Below, in pieces: positions 46,601-56,791 of a DNA stretch of 64,000 nucleotides. The notes beneath the pieces were generated by a model. The model was not told the DNA's origin. It saw nothing but the letters and a program-made list of their open reading frames with translations, and did no database searches. The translations under genes were made by a program, and so were the position numbers. This DNA is from Cephalotus follicularis (taxonomy: Eukaryota > Streptophyta > Magnoliopsida > Oxalidales > Cephalotaceae): positions 198,567 to 262,566 of the forward strand of contig BDDD01000727.1 of assembly GCA_001972305.1 (NCBI GenBank), read 5' to 3'. Each line of letters opens with the position of its first letter. Position 1 is the stretch's first letter.

Positions 46601-47396
46601 CTAGCTGTAATAAAAGTATGACTGTTTTTGTTTTGATTTTTTGCTTTTGCTAATTATTTTGATATTTTTTTAGCACATTTGTTGTGTGCAAACTTTCTAG
46701 ATATACAAGTAAACCTAGTACAGATCATTAGGATCCCATTGGAATAATTTTTGGTTATCTCAAAAAGGCGATTAGGTTATGGTTGGTCTATTCTGGTTTT
46801 CCAACAGTACTAGAGGGTTATTCTAATACCAGTTGAATATTAAGTGTTAGTAATTCCAAAGCTACAATAGGATGTCTCTTTACTCTTGGAAGTGGTGCGA
46901 TCTCATGGGCATCAAAAAAGAAAACTTGCATCAGTCATTCCACTATGGAATCACAATTTGTAGCATTGGCAACTGCATGCAAGGAGAATGGCTGAGAAAT
47001 TTGTTATTGGATATAAAGTTGTGGCCATAACAAATGCCAGCTATTTCCTTGCACTGTGACAGTGAGGCTACTATGTGTAACGCATATAATAATATATATT
47101 ATGAAAAATCTTGACATATATATTTGAGACATGATTATATTCGTAAATTGATCTCAAGTGGGATAATTACCATCATTTATGTGAAATATGGTAACAACTT
47201 GACAGATCCTTTTACAAAAGGATTCTCAAGAGACATGGTTAAGTTAACATCAAGTAGAACAGGGTTGAAACCCATGTAAAAGACACCAATAGTGATAACA
47301 CAACTTTGACTTAGAAAAATTAATCTCCAAGTTTAATGGGTAATAACAAATTAATAATATGTGTCTTTTTGGTACTAATAATAATCTTAAGGTCAC

Positions 47397-47510
47397 ACCA
47401 CAGAGTGGAGGATGCTACTTGGGAAAGAGAAGATGATATGCAAGCTATGTATCCTCATCTGTTCTAGCCTTAGGGAATCTCGGGACGAGATTCTTCTAAG
47501 GAAGGGAGGA
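47397..47510 (+). pseudogene. G6 pol: last residues of the chromodomain-like end
   Basis: Reads RVEDATWEREDDMQAMYPHLF and a TAG at 47465, matching the very end of pol in A, G3 and G5. Then comes a GACGAGATTCTTCTAAGG context and the polypurine tract (47497-47510). Everything upstream in G6 is missing; the left junction with C3 is at about 47397. Confidence 0.85.
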
Positions 47511-48186
47511 TGTAATGGCCCTAAGTATAATAAAAGAATACCAAATATGGAAATTGGGCATGGAGAATTATTCTTCCCCACTAGGTCGGTTATGGGTAAT
47601 AATACCCTGGCAATTGGTCTCAATGGAAGAAAAGGAGAGAGTGGCCCAAATGGTGGTCGGCCCAAGTCAGCTGAAGCGGCCCAAAATCGTTGAAGAATGC
47701 CTAGAGAATTATGGAATATTGATTTCACAAATATAAAGTGAGAATGATGTCGGGAGACACACTGTTGCCATTTTTCACACTCTTGTCACTGGAAGAACCG
47801 AGAGATGGGGCCGAATGTTGGCATAAGGGGAAGAAGAAGACAAGATGGGAGCTTCTTGGTGGAGTTCCATGCCTCCCGCACTCCCAATTATAAATTCCCT
47901 ATCTTTACGAAGCTAAGGAGCTATATCAGAAGTGGAAAAGAGAAGGAAGCTATTGTACATGGTAACTCCTGACATAGAGGAAGTCCATGATTCAAGAAGG
48001 AAGCCAGGAAATCTCCATTTCCAACTGATATCCAGGTAGGTTGCTTCATGCCGAGCGCCTACCAGCATGTGTGTGATGATGTGTGTGTTTTGTGTTGTTT
48101 GTTTGATTGTATGAAATGTTGTGTGCGTTATTTGTGTTGTTCAATTTGGTTGTGTTTGTTAGATTAGGATGTTGCCCTATTCTGTT

Positions 48187-48370
48187 CGAGGTACCCAGGC
48201 ATGCGAAAGTCATGCGTCCGAGGTGCCAGGCATGGGAAAGCCATGCGTCTGAGGTGCCCAAGCATGGAAAATCCATGCGTCCGAGGTGCCAAGCATGGGA
48301 AAGCGATGTGTCAGAGGTGCCAAGCGTCCGAGGTGCCAAGCATGGAAAGCCATGCATCCGAGGTGCCGAG
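48187..48370. repeat. Minisatellite 1 in G6 LTR
   Basis: About six imperfect units of roughly 31 bp, based on GAGGTGCCAAGCATGGAAAG followed by CCATGCGTCC. Confidence 0.88.
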
Positions 48371-48582
48371 GAGCACGTAATGTAAGAACCCGACAACAGT
48401 AAGCATGGGTCCAAGGAACCAAGCATGCAAGGTAAAAGCCTGTAGAGAGTGCCAAGTCGGACTAAGGGTCCGAGCAGTGGTAGAACCCTTCCTCTGCCAA
48501 CGATATATAAGAGTAAAGAGACTTAGAGGACAACATAACATAGGTGAACTTAAGGAGTGAATCCACGTAGGAACTATCTGAG

Positions 48583-48816
48583 CAGGTGAGCCCAAATGGA
48601 GAGAATTCCGCCGAGCAGGTGAACCAAAGGGGTGAATTTCGCTAGGCAGGTCATCCTCGGGCGAATCTGCTCAAGGGTGAACCTAAGGATGAATTCCGCT
48701 AGAGCTGGTGATCCAAAGGGTGAATTCTGCCAGAGCAGGTGAGCAAAGGGCGAATTCCGCTCGGCAGGTGAACCTGGAGGAGAATTCTGAGGGTAGGTGA
48801 GCCTAAAGGTGAACCT
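48583..48816. repeat. Minisatellite 2 in G6 LTR
   Basis: Imperfect units of about 30-40 bp built on GAGCAGGTGAACCAAAGGG and GTGAATTCCGCC. It runs up to the G5 insertion point. Confidence 0.85.
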
Positions 48817-51800
48817 TGTAACTGCCCGCATTAATTTTTGGGTAAATTGATGTTTGGGATTGGGGGAAAATTTTTTTTTCCTTCTATCCTTGGTTGTGGT
48901 TGGCTTGGGCTCTTTTCATGGAGCAGTGTTTGTTGGCTTGGGCTTGGTGGAGGCCCAATGGTTGTTTGTGGTTAAGAGATAAGAGATGTTTAGTTGATGT
49001 AGGGATATGTGCAAAGCTTGCTTAGGAAGCTTGGCAATTGACTTTCTGCAGATATCATATCCATCATCTCACGCCTGAAGAAGCATTTTGGAGAGTGAGC
49101 TTTCATCTTTCATCTTTCTTCTCCGTCTTTCTTCTGAAGCTTCGATCGCTGTTTGAGGTTGGGATTTTCTTTCACCCGTCTACGCGTCTAGCAGGTGAGT
49201 GTCCTCCTCAGTATGTTTTGGTGCGTCGCATGGTTGGTGCAGGCACGATCTTTAAGGATGAGAAGGATCTTCGCCTTGGTTTTCATGGATGCATATGGTT
49301 CATGCATAGCTCCAGCGATGTTGTTCTTGGTAGCTAAGCGTTGTTGTGTGTTGATCTTGCAGAGGAAGATCTAGGCACGGAGTCTGTGCAACAAGGAAGC
49401 TAGCTGAGAAAACTACTGATAGTAGTGAGTGGGATGTTCTCTTTCAATCAATTGATAACTGAGAGTTTATTGTTTATATGCCCCTCCATGATATTATCTT
49501 TGACTAGGATTTCTTCTCCTGTCATCTTGTTGATATTGCATGTGAATACTGTTGTTTTCGAGCTGAGGGCTCAATGCCTGGGTTGAACTTGTTGTTTCCC
49601 CTTTCTATTTAAGTATTCATGCTTTATTTGATATCATGTGTTGTTGTCCTCGGGTACTGGTTACTAGGGTACTGGTTACTTGATTGTTTATGAGATTGCC
49701 GACACGAGTTGGTCTAAGTGGTGATACACTTACCTCTGAGCCAATGTTCTCCTTTGTCATCTCATCAAGGGTGGAGCTGAGCGGTGATTCATGGGCAGCT
49801 TGCACGATACTAACGCTATGTGATTGCGATGAGGTAGCTCCTCGATCGAGGTTCACCTAGTGTAGTGCTAAGCTCGTTATTACCGATGGGGGTGGGCTTG
49901 CGTAGCCCCTCGATCGATGTTCATGGAGTGAGGTGCGCTAACGTGTGATTACCGGGGGAGGAGTGCTTGCGTAGCCCTTCTACCGATGTTCATGTGGTGC
50001 TTTGAAGTGGGTATCTATATGCGTATGTGAGGGATGTGTACAGTCCTGTAGCCCATAGTCGCGTTGATGGATTTCAACGGAGTTGTTATTTATGCTGCCG
50101 AGGTGGTTCTGGCTATGGAAGTGTGTGAGTTTGATGTGTGCATGTGCGTGTGTGGAATGTGCTTGTGATTGATACAGTACCAGTAGTCCCCTTGAGAATT
50201 GTTGATCCTTAGAGTTGATCTTTTGTTGATCCTTGGATCCCTGACGTGTTCTGACATATAAACTGTTGTTTACCTTCTTTCCTTGAGATCTGTCATTGAG
50301 TTGGTAGCTCTGACGTCTCCTCGGGCTTTTCCTTTTTGTTGATATCCTTGTATATTTTAACCTCTGCCTTCTTTTGTTGAGTATGGGGCATGGGTTGTCC
50401 TTTGTCCCAGTTGGGATAGGGCAACCCCGGTGGAAATGGGTTTCCCAGGATATTCCTTGATCTTACTCACTAGTCAGTTGGACTAATCCCCTCTCAGTTT
50501 TGTGTGTAAGGGAAGCGGGGCAGCAGGGTTCTTGAGATCCACTAAGGAAAGTGTGTGAAGAGGTAGACGCCGGACGCAGCACCTTAGGATGGCTCCTAGG
50601 CCACGGGCACCTTCATGCATTTGGGGACATTCATAGGGCTTTTGTATAGACTTGTTGATGTCTACGTTTGTAAAACCTTCTTGTAAACATGTATACGTTC
50701 TTCTTCGATGTTTGGGGTCCTTGGCATTTTGCCCAGGACCGTGTATATAATTCGCTTGTTTTATATACCTTGTTGTTTGAGCTGTTTTTCCCAGCCCTGA
50801 CGTTGTTTGTGCTAAGTATTTGGGCGTGCAGGGACGGCGTATGAGTTCGGGGGTTGTTTGACCCTGGGCAGAGGAGCAGGTCTCCGCAGCCCTGGCCTTG
50901 GTGAAACTTCAGTGTTTCTCCCCAAGGCCTTTGTGCGTGGCACCTCTGCTGAGATGCCAGGGAAGGGGTGGCTGTGTTCATGGTTGGTCACACCTTAGGT
51001 TGACTTCGCAGCTCGGATTGGTTGACCCTAAACTGAGGTCTGGTGGCGTCCCCGAGTGTTGTCCCTGGGCATGCCGTAGGCGTTAGTGGGAGTAAGCAGT
51101 TTTCTTCAGTTTTGCCCGTCATCCCGACCTTGAACCAATTTGGTCCCTGAAGATGTTTTGGTGGGTGAGCCCTGGTGGATCCCCTGGGTACCCGGCCGGG
51201 GTAAGATTCTATCTCCTTGGTGTAAGTTGAGCAGTTGGGGGCCCTCGGGTAGTGGTCTCATGCTTGGCATTTGTCCCCGGGCCCTTGTGTTGATCCCAGG
51301 CTTAGCTTATGTTAAACGTTGTCGTTTCTTGTGCTCGGGCATTCCCTTGTTCGTATGGGTCATGCCTGGGGAGGACATGACCGGGGAGGACATGTCCAAG
51401 GTTAGTCGTCCAATGAGGAAATGCCCGAGGATGGCTTGTCCGGGGAAGGCATGTCTTAGGATGGCAGTGCAGGCCTGGCTTGTGTTACGTCATGTTGTGG
51501 TGGGTGGTGTTGGCATCCCCTGCCCGGGACCCAAGCAAGACGTAGTGTTACGTTCTCTGCCCTGGCTCCCTCCCCTGGCATGTTCCTTTAGTGGAACGGT
51601 GCATTTGGGCAGTGGTTGTGTGTATGTTCCCTTTAGTTAAACGGCAAGTTTTGGGAATGGTTTTATGTAAGGGTTATTTACAGTTTTGCCACTCCTCATT
51701 CTCCCTTCTCTGCCGTGTGTTTCTTCGGGCATTTCTTGTTTTATGCCTTGGGTGCATTTGGCCTAGGGAGCGCGGCTCTCCAAAGCAGCGTGTTTTTAAC

Positions 51801-51923
51801 GCCTGCCCTGGCCTTAGCGTTAACCTTTGTTGTTTGTTGGGTTTGGTTAGGGATCCAAGTGAGGGATCCTTCCACCTGGCATGGTCGTCCTCCTACGGGG
51901 GTTCTCGGGAACTGGGCGTGTCA
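48817..51923 (+). repeat. G5 5' LTR
   Basis: A 3.1-kb LTR starting TGTAACTGCCCGCATTAA and ending GGGCGTGTCA. It matches 62129 onward for as long as the window lasts (to 50667 in this copy). The frames it contains, including 166 codons at 51140-51640 and 120 at 51591-51953, have no recognisable domains and I do not call genes. The end is placed by the PBS and is accurate to a few bases. Confidence 0.88.
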
Positions 51924-51930
51924 GCTTTTT

Positions 51931-51942
51931 TGGTATCAGAGA
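51931..51942 (+). promoter_or_regulatory. G5 primer-binding site
   Basis: TGGTATCAGAGA, seven bases after the LTR end, consistent with initiator tRNA-Met priming. Confidence 0.85.
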
Positions 51943-52053
51943 GACCGGTTTAGTTTCCTTATGTTTTCTTTGGAGTCTTTTGGGGGGAATGCATGCATTG
52001 CATTTCATGTAGTATACATGTTAGTAATGCCCTAACCTTGCATGTGAATGTAG

Positions 52054-52466
52054 ATGGTGCCTCCGCGTCAGACTCGAGGAAGTGGCTTGGGTAGGGGACG
52101 AGGGGTCTCCCCAGCTAGAGAACGTGCTCAGGGTAGCGGAAGAGAGATCTCCCCACCACATGTGGATCAAGAACTGCCTCCAGTTAGACCTGGTGTGCAG
52201 GTTAACCCTAGGATGGTTGAACAAGAGACCGGACCGGATGTGGCAGTTGAGGTTCCGGCAGCGCAGTCAGAAGTGCAGGTACCTCCTCCGATTAGTACTG
52301 GTGATCAAGCAGAGTGGAAGCAGTTCGCTACGATGATAGCACAAGCTTTGAGTGGTTCTTGACCTCAAGCTTTACCGGTTGAACGTTTGCAACGTTTAGG
52401 GTCTGTAACTTTTGAGGGAACGGATGATCCAGCGGATGCAGAGGCATGGTTGAATCATCATGAGAT
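52054..52466 (+). pseudogene. G5 gag, N-terminal part
   Basis: ATG at 52054 (MVPPRQTRGSGLGRGRG), followed by a low-complexity region and WKQFATMIAQALSGS. A TGA at 52360 stands where the frame otherwise continues: the following PVERLQRLGSVTFEGTDDPADAE is typical of this gag family. The frame reaches the G4 insertion and resumes at 58941. The last five bases, gagat, are G4's target-site duplication. Confidence 0.87.
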
Positions 52467-52635
52467 TGTAACGCCCGGTATTTTCCTGAATGTAATATTT
52501 CGATTTATGATGTAATTCTTAAACTTGGTTTAATGAGAACGTTGAGTTTTGAACTCAAAGTGTGCTTAAAAACACTAATTATGGTCTTGGAATTGGAATG
52601 TGTATGTCAAAGTTGAAACGGCAACGTTCTGGGAA

Positions 52636-52795
52636 AAAGACATCGACGTCTTTTGTAAAGACGTCGACGCCTTTGGGAGCTAGGACACACGTGTTTGAAG
52701 GGACATGCACGTCGACATGGGAAGAAGGCATCGACACCTTCTTACAAAATACAAAAGACATCGACGCCTAAGGAAAGACGTCGACGCCTTTGTAA
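52636..52795. repeat. AAAGACATCGACG palindrome cluster, first (G4 5' LTR)
   Basis: An exact 18-mer AAAGACATCGACGTCTTT at 52636-52653, then AAAGACGTCGACGCCTTT (from 52657), a GGCATCGACACC variant, and the pair AAAGACATCGACGCCT and AAAGACGTCGACGCCTTT near 52753-52789. Confidence 0.92.
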
Positions 52796-53540
52796 GAATG
52801 GCCAACACGTTCTTCGTCAGCAGAATGACATGCTGGGGGAATTGTTTAAAGGCTCTACCTAATGCCTTTTCAAGTGCGATTCGACGTGTTGACCATGTCT
52901 GTGTACTATCCAAAAGCACTAAAACCTAACCTCACATGGAACCTGCTGAGGATTACCACCCTCACATGCAATCTGCATAAGAAAATGAGAAGAAGACAAA
53001 AGAATATGCAGAAAGAGAGAAAGTGGGAGAGATCTCGGGGGTGGCTGTTAAATGACAGAAGAAGTGTGTTAGGTGGGAGGAATCTGCATAAAAATAACCC
53101 TCCCCACCTATCTCTCTCGTTTTATAACACCAGAAGAAAGAGAAAAAGGGAACCAGTGAGTGTGTGTGCCATTGTTGAGCAAGAAAGCTTGGAGTTTGCA
53201 CACCATCTGCCAAGACGAACCAGGAAGCTTCCAAGCCGTACCTGTGGACTCAAGTGACTTCTTGGAGTACTAAAAGAGGTGGACTTCGATTTCTAACTTG
53301 AAATCAAAGGTAGGGGAAAGTGATGAATTTATATATGCATTTTAAGTTCTAAGTTAATGTATAGCATGGTGAATTGCATGTTATTGACTGGATTGAGAAT
53401 CTGGACTTGTTAAAATGTTACTGTGATGTACTGAGTTAATCATGTATGTATGGATACATGAATACGTGTGTTGCTTGTGTAAAGGATTGGTTTAGAGATG
53501 GCTAGGTGTGTCAAAATCGGGGTAAACATGTCCTGTATTG

Positions 53541-53926
53541 TAAAAGACATCGACGTGTTTTATAAAGACATCGACTCCTTTTCTGGGAAAATCGTTGGAC
53601 TGTGATATTCATTGCAGATGGCCATTTTAGCCACTTGGAATTACCTGTTTGGTTCCGGATTGATGTTATGGTTGTGTACCTATTAACCAGTAGCATACTG
53701 TATACATTTATGGAGTGATATTCGTTATAAGTGGGATTACAAGTTGGTTTCAACCCTCTAGAAACACGACTCACGAACTGGTACTCCCTGGTATGAAAAA
53801 GACATCGACGTCTTTGTAAAAGACATCGACGTCTTTGATCCAGAGGAGCTTGGGAATATTTATACATAGGGCTGACGCTTTAGGCTAAAAGACATCGACG
53901 CCTTAGGGAAAGACATCGACGTCTTT
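53541..53926. repeat. AAAGACATCGACG palindrome cluster, second (G4 5' LTR)
   Basis: Includes a tandem pair of exact 18-mers at 53798-53815 and 53819-53836, and another at 53909-53926. The 3' LTR repeats them at 57472-57489, 57493-57510 and 57583-57600. Confidence 0.92.
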
Positions 53927-54235
53927 CCTCCTGGACAGTGGAAATTCGCACGAATGAGGGCCGTTAGACCCGAAACGACTCTAGAAACGAACCTAGATGC
54001 ATTCTGAGCATATGTAAACATTGTTACTGTGATTACATTATGGTTGCTTTCCTGAAAGTGTTAAACCATTTTGAAAAACTTGTACGATTATTATGATCAT
54101 TTGGGCACGAAAATGTATATTTGTCAACACCTGAATTTATATATTTTCAAAATGATTGGGGAAGTATTTCCAACCGGATTTATATGTCGATTGCCATACC
54201 ACTTTATTATTGTTGGGAACGGGGTGTGACAGCAG

Positions 54236-54247
54236 TGGTATCAGAGC
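54236..54247 (+). promoter_or_regulatory. G4 primer-binding site
   Basis: An exact TGGTATCAGAGC, four bases after the LTR end, matching initiator tRNA-Met. Confidence 0.93.
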
Positions 54248-54347
54248 ATATATCCATTTATATGCTTAGCTGGGATATTTTCCTTGGCAATTAACGAGTT
54301 GTTTCCTTGAGATGATTGCTAATGACATCTTTTCCATATAGGAACAA

Positions 54348-55440
54348 ATGGACCGAAGAAGAACGCGTGGTAGGGCTAGGGCCGCTGGAGCCAACGCCCC
54401 CGAGGGAAGGAATGTTCCTCATGATACTAGAGATCCGATGACCCGGATTGCTGACTACTTCCAACAGCAGATGGCCTTCAATATGGCCAATGCGGAGGAG
54501 ATGCGCCAACACTACGCGCAAGCCCGACCGCAACACAGAGCTCCCGATCATTGCCCGGCGGAGGATGGTAGTCAATTCGGACGGGACATCGAGAGATTCA
54601 TGAGACAGAATCCTCCGAGTTTCCGGGGAGAACTTGATGCCACAATTGCTGAGAGATGGCTTCAAGATTTAGAGAAGATTTTGACAGTGATGGACTGCAC
54701 CGATGCTCAGAAGCTAAAATTTGCCGTATATCGTTTATGGGGAGAGGCCACTCACTGGTGGGAGATGGTCAAAGGAAAGTGGGAGTCAGCTGGACTTGAC
54801 GCTACATGGGAGAGGTTCCAGACAGAGTTCCTCGATTCCTATGTACCTCGGATGGAGCAAGAACGGAGAGAGAGTGAACTTCTGGAGTTACGGCAAGGAG
54901 AGATGTTTGTGGCCGAGTACCAGGCCAAATTTATGGAGCTATCCAGACATTCGCCATATCTGGTAGCTGATGATGTGAAAAAGATAAGGAGGTTTTTGAA
55001 GGGTTTGCGACCGGACCTTCGGTCAATGATCAGGGCTATGGAGCTAGGTACCTTTTCAGAGGTCGCACAGAAGGCGAGGCTGCTAGAGAGCATATCTGGT
55101 GAGGATCGAGCAGAGAGGGCTCGGGCACAACAAGTTAAACAGAACCCGATAAGACCAGCTTCTTCGAAATGGTAAAGTAGTGGTTCTCCGAGTAAGTCAT
55201 CGAAGAACAGGTTTGGGCAGACTGCCACACTGAGGACTCCTAGTCAGGGGAGTAATGCGGGAACCGGAGCTTGTTATCACTGTGGTCGGAAGGGCCACTT
55301 ACAGAAGGATTGTTGGAGGATGAATGGGCTATGTTTGAGGTGTGGAGCATCTGGCCATTCGGTGAGGGACTGCCCGAAGAGTCAGACGACAGCACCTACT
55401 GGACCAGCTAACAGCAGTGGTACGGCTGCGAGACCATCAC
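54348..55440 (+). pseudogene. G4 gag with two zinc knuckles
   Basis: ATG at 54348 (MDRRRTRGRARAAGANAP). The capsid part includes ERFMRQNPPSFRGELDATIAERW (about 54590-54660) and WDTWERFQTEFLDSY-type residues, with the ELRQGEMFVAEYQAKFMEL tail (about 54885-54940). Two CCHC knuckles follow: [14 protein letters not shown] (about 55270-55315) and [14 protein letters not shown] (about 55330-55375). The single defect is a TAA at 55173-55175; the frame on both sides is the same. It continues directly into protease. Confidence 0.9.
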
Positions 55441-56791
55441 AGAGGAGAGATACCGGCAAGGGCATCGCAAAAGGTAGAATCTTTGTACTTGCTCAGACTG
55501 AGGTTCCAGAGTCGACTTCCGTTGTTGGAGGTACTCTGTATATATATGGTTATTCTGCTAGATTACTGATGGATTCAGGTGCATCGCATTCATTTATATC
55601 TGCACATTTTGCATCTTGCTTAGATGTCACCCCTGACTGTTTGTCTTATACACTTGATGTGAGTACACCGACCGGGACTTCTATGTATACTGACTCGGTA
55701 TACAGGAGTTGCGAGATGTCTATGGCAGGCATTCCTCTATATGCAGATTTGATTGTACTACCTATCCGTGACTTCGATGTAATATTGGGGATGGATTGGC
55801 TATCGACGCACCGTGCTCGCATGGATTGTTACCACAAGACTGTGGACTTTTGTCTGCCCGACGGAACGACTTTTAAGTTCAAGGGAGACAAGGGATTCTC
55901 TACACCGATCATATCTTTTATCCGAGCATCGAGATACCTGGAGAAGGGATGCGAGGGATATTTGGCTTATGTTATTGATCAAAGGAAGGAGAAAGGCTTG
56001 AGCTTGGAGGAAATTCCAGTTGTGCATGAATTTCCGGATGTGTTTCCTGATGACTTGGGATCTTTACCACCCAAAAGGAGTATGGAGTTCGTCATCGACC
56101 TTGTTCCTGGAATGGCTCCTATCTCTAAATCACCCTATCAAATGGCTCCGGCTGAGTTGCGAGAGCTGAAGCTGCAATTACAAGACCTGATTGATAAGGG
56201 TTTTGTAAGACCCAGTGTTTCTCCATGGGGTGCACCGGTACTGTTTGTCAAAAAGAAAGACGGGTCGATGAGGCTCTGCATCGACTACAGGATGTTGAAC
56301 AAGGCAACTATCAAGAACAACTATCCTTTACCTCACAGCGAAGATTTATTCGACCAGTTGCAAGGAGCGAGGGTGTTCTCAAAGCTTGATCTGAGAACAG
56401 GATATCACCAGTTGAGGGTGAGGGAAGGAGATATTGAGAAAACTGCTTTCCGGACAAGATACGGTCACTATGAGTTCCTGGTAATGCCTTTTGGTGTTAC
56501 CAATGCACTGGCTGCGTTCATGTCATTGATGAACGACGCGTTCCGACCGTACTTGGACCAGTTCGTCGTTGTGTTTATTGACGACGTACTTGTATACTCG
56601 AAAAGTGAGGAAGAACATGCTTCCCACCTGAGGTTGGCTCTACAGATTCTCCGAGAGCACCAGCTATATGCCAAATTCAGTAAGTGTGAATTTTGGCTTG
56701 ACCATGTGATGTTTCTTGGTCACATAGTATCTGGAGAAGGTTTGGCGGTGGATCCGTCAAAGACAGAGGTGGTACGAGATTGGCCACAGCC
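55441..56791 (+). pseudogene. G4 pol: protease and RT, 3'-truncated
   Basis: In frame with gag. Protease has [13 protein letters not shown] (about 55565-55605) and LGMDWL (about 55785). RT starts with [15 protein letters not shown] and [15 protein letters not shown], and the catalytic motif FIDD (about 56575) is intact. It ends in the thumb segment [17 protein letters not shown], then breaks at 56791, where pol passes directly into LTR sequence (CGTTTTATAACACC). RNase H, integrase and the PPT are missing. The overlap of the end with the start of G3 (about 83 bp, two differences) shows both belong to one subfamily. Confidence 0.92.

Larger units (their letters stand above)
45730..46675 (+). 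mobile_element. N1: 946-bp gag-only copia-type mini-element
   Basis: Starts TGTTTAAGATTTGAAG and ends TTTTTTTAGCA, flanked by a perfect CATTT on both sides (45725-45729 and 46676-46680). A second LTR-like copy starts at 46444 (TGTTAAGATTTGAAGC, then AGGAGTAGAATTATAATAGGG shared with the left copy near 45813). The left copy is shortened and runs into TCAGAG, which looks like the rest of a TGGTATCAGAG primer-binding site. The interior encodes only gag. It interrupts the C3 RT/RNase H region cleanly. Confidence 0.8.
45461..47300 (+). pseudogene. C3: copia RT/RNase H fragment, interrupted by N1
   Basis: The left part (about 45466-45729) has TILGIEFKKHNGSYILNKSHYIDKLL and EYAS, then a 21-bp repeat and MYAIH. 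The right part (46676-47279) resumes with VVCKLSRYTSKPSTDHW, then WASKKKTCISHSTMESQFVA and LTDPFTKGFSRDM, ending in a stop at about 47278. This is the RT tail and RNase H of a copia element of a lineage distinct from C1 and C2. Stops and frameshifts are many. No LTR can be assigned to it. The piece 47281-47396 shows nothing I can name. Confidence 0.85.
47511..48816 (+). repeat. G6 LTR, left part, cut by G5
   Basis: Starts TGTAATGGCCCTAAG directly after the G6 PPT. G5 enters at 48817, so the remainder lies beyond the window. It contains two minisatellites. Frames at 48046-48426, 48210-48455 and 48574-48831 are minisatellite translations. Confidence 0.8.
52467..54231 (+). repeat. G4 5' LTR with a 1030-bp internal deletion
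   Basis: It jumps at 54173/54174 from GAAGTATTTCCAA to CCGGATTTATATGTCG. The 3' LTR has 1030 bp (57848-58877) between those words. The two palindrome clusters (52636-52795 and 53541-53926) are retained. The conserved core motif lies in the lost part. Confidence 0.92.

Noticed and set aside
48046..48426. 126-codon repetitive protein (HAWHLGRM-type repeats)
   Set aside because: It is translation of minisatellite 1; other frames of the array are equally open.
51140..51953. Open frames of 166 and 120 codons that could be host genes
   Set aside because: They lie inside the G5 5' LTR, have no domain I recognise, and consist of LTR sequence. Short frames are expected by chance in 3 kb.
54236..54247. 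tRNA-Met gene pieces
   Set aside because: The TGGTATCAGAGC matches are primer-binding sites next to LTR ends; no cloverleaf sequence surrounds them.
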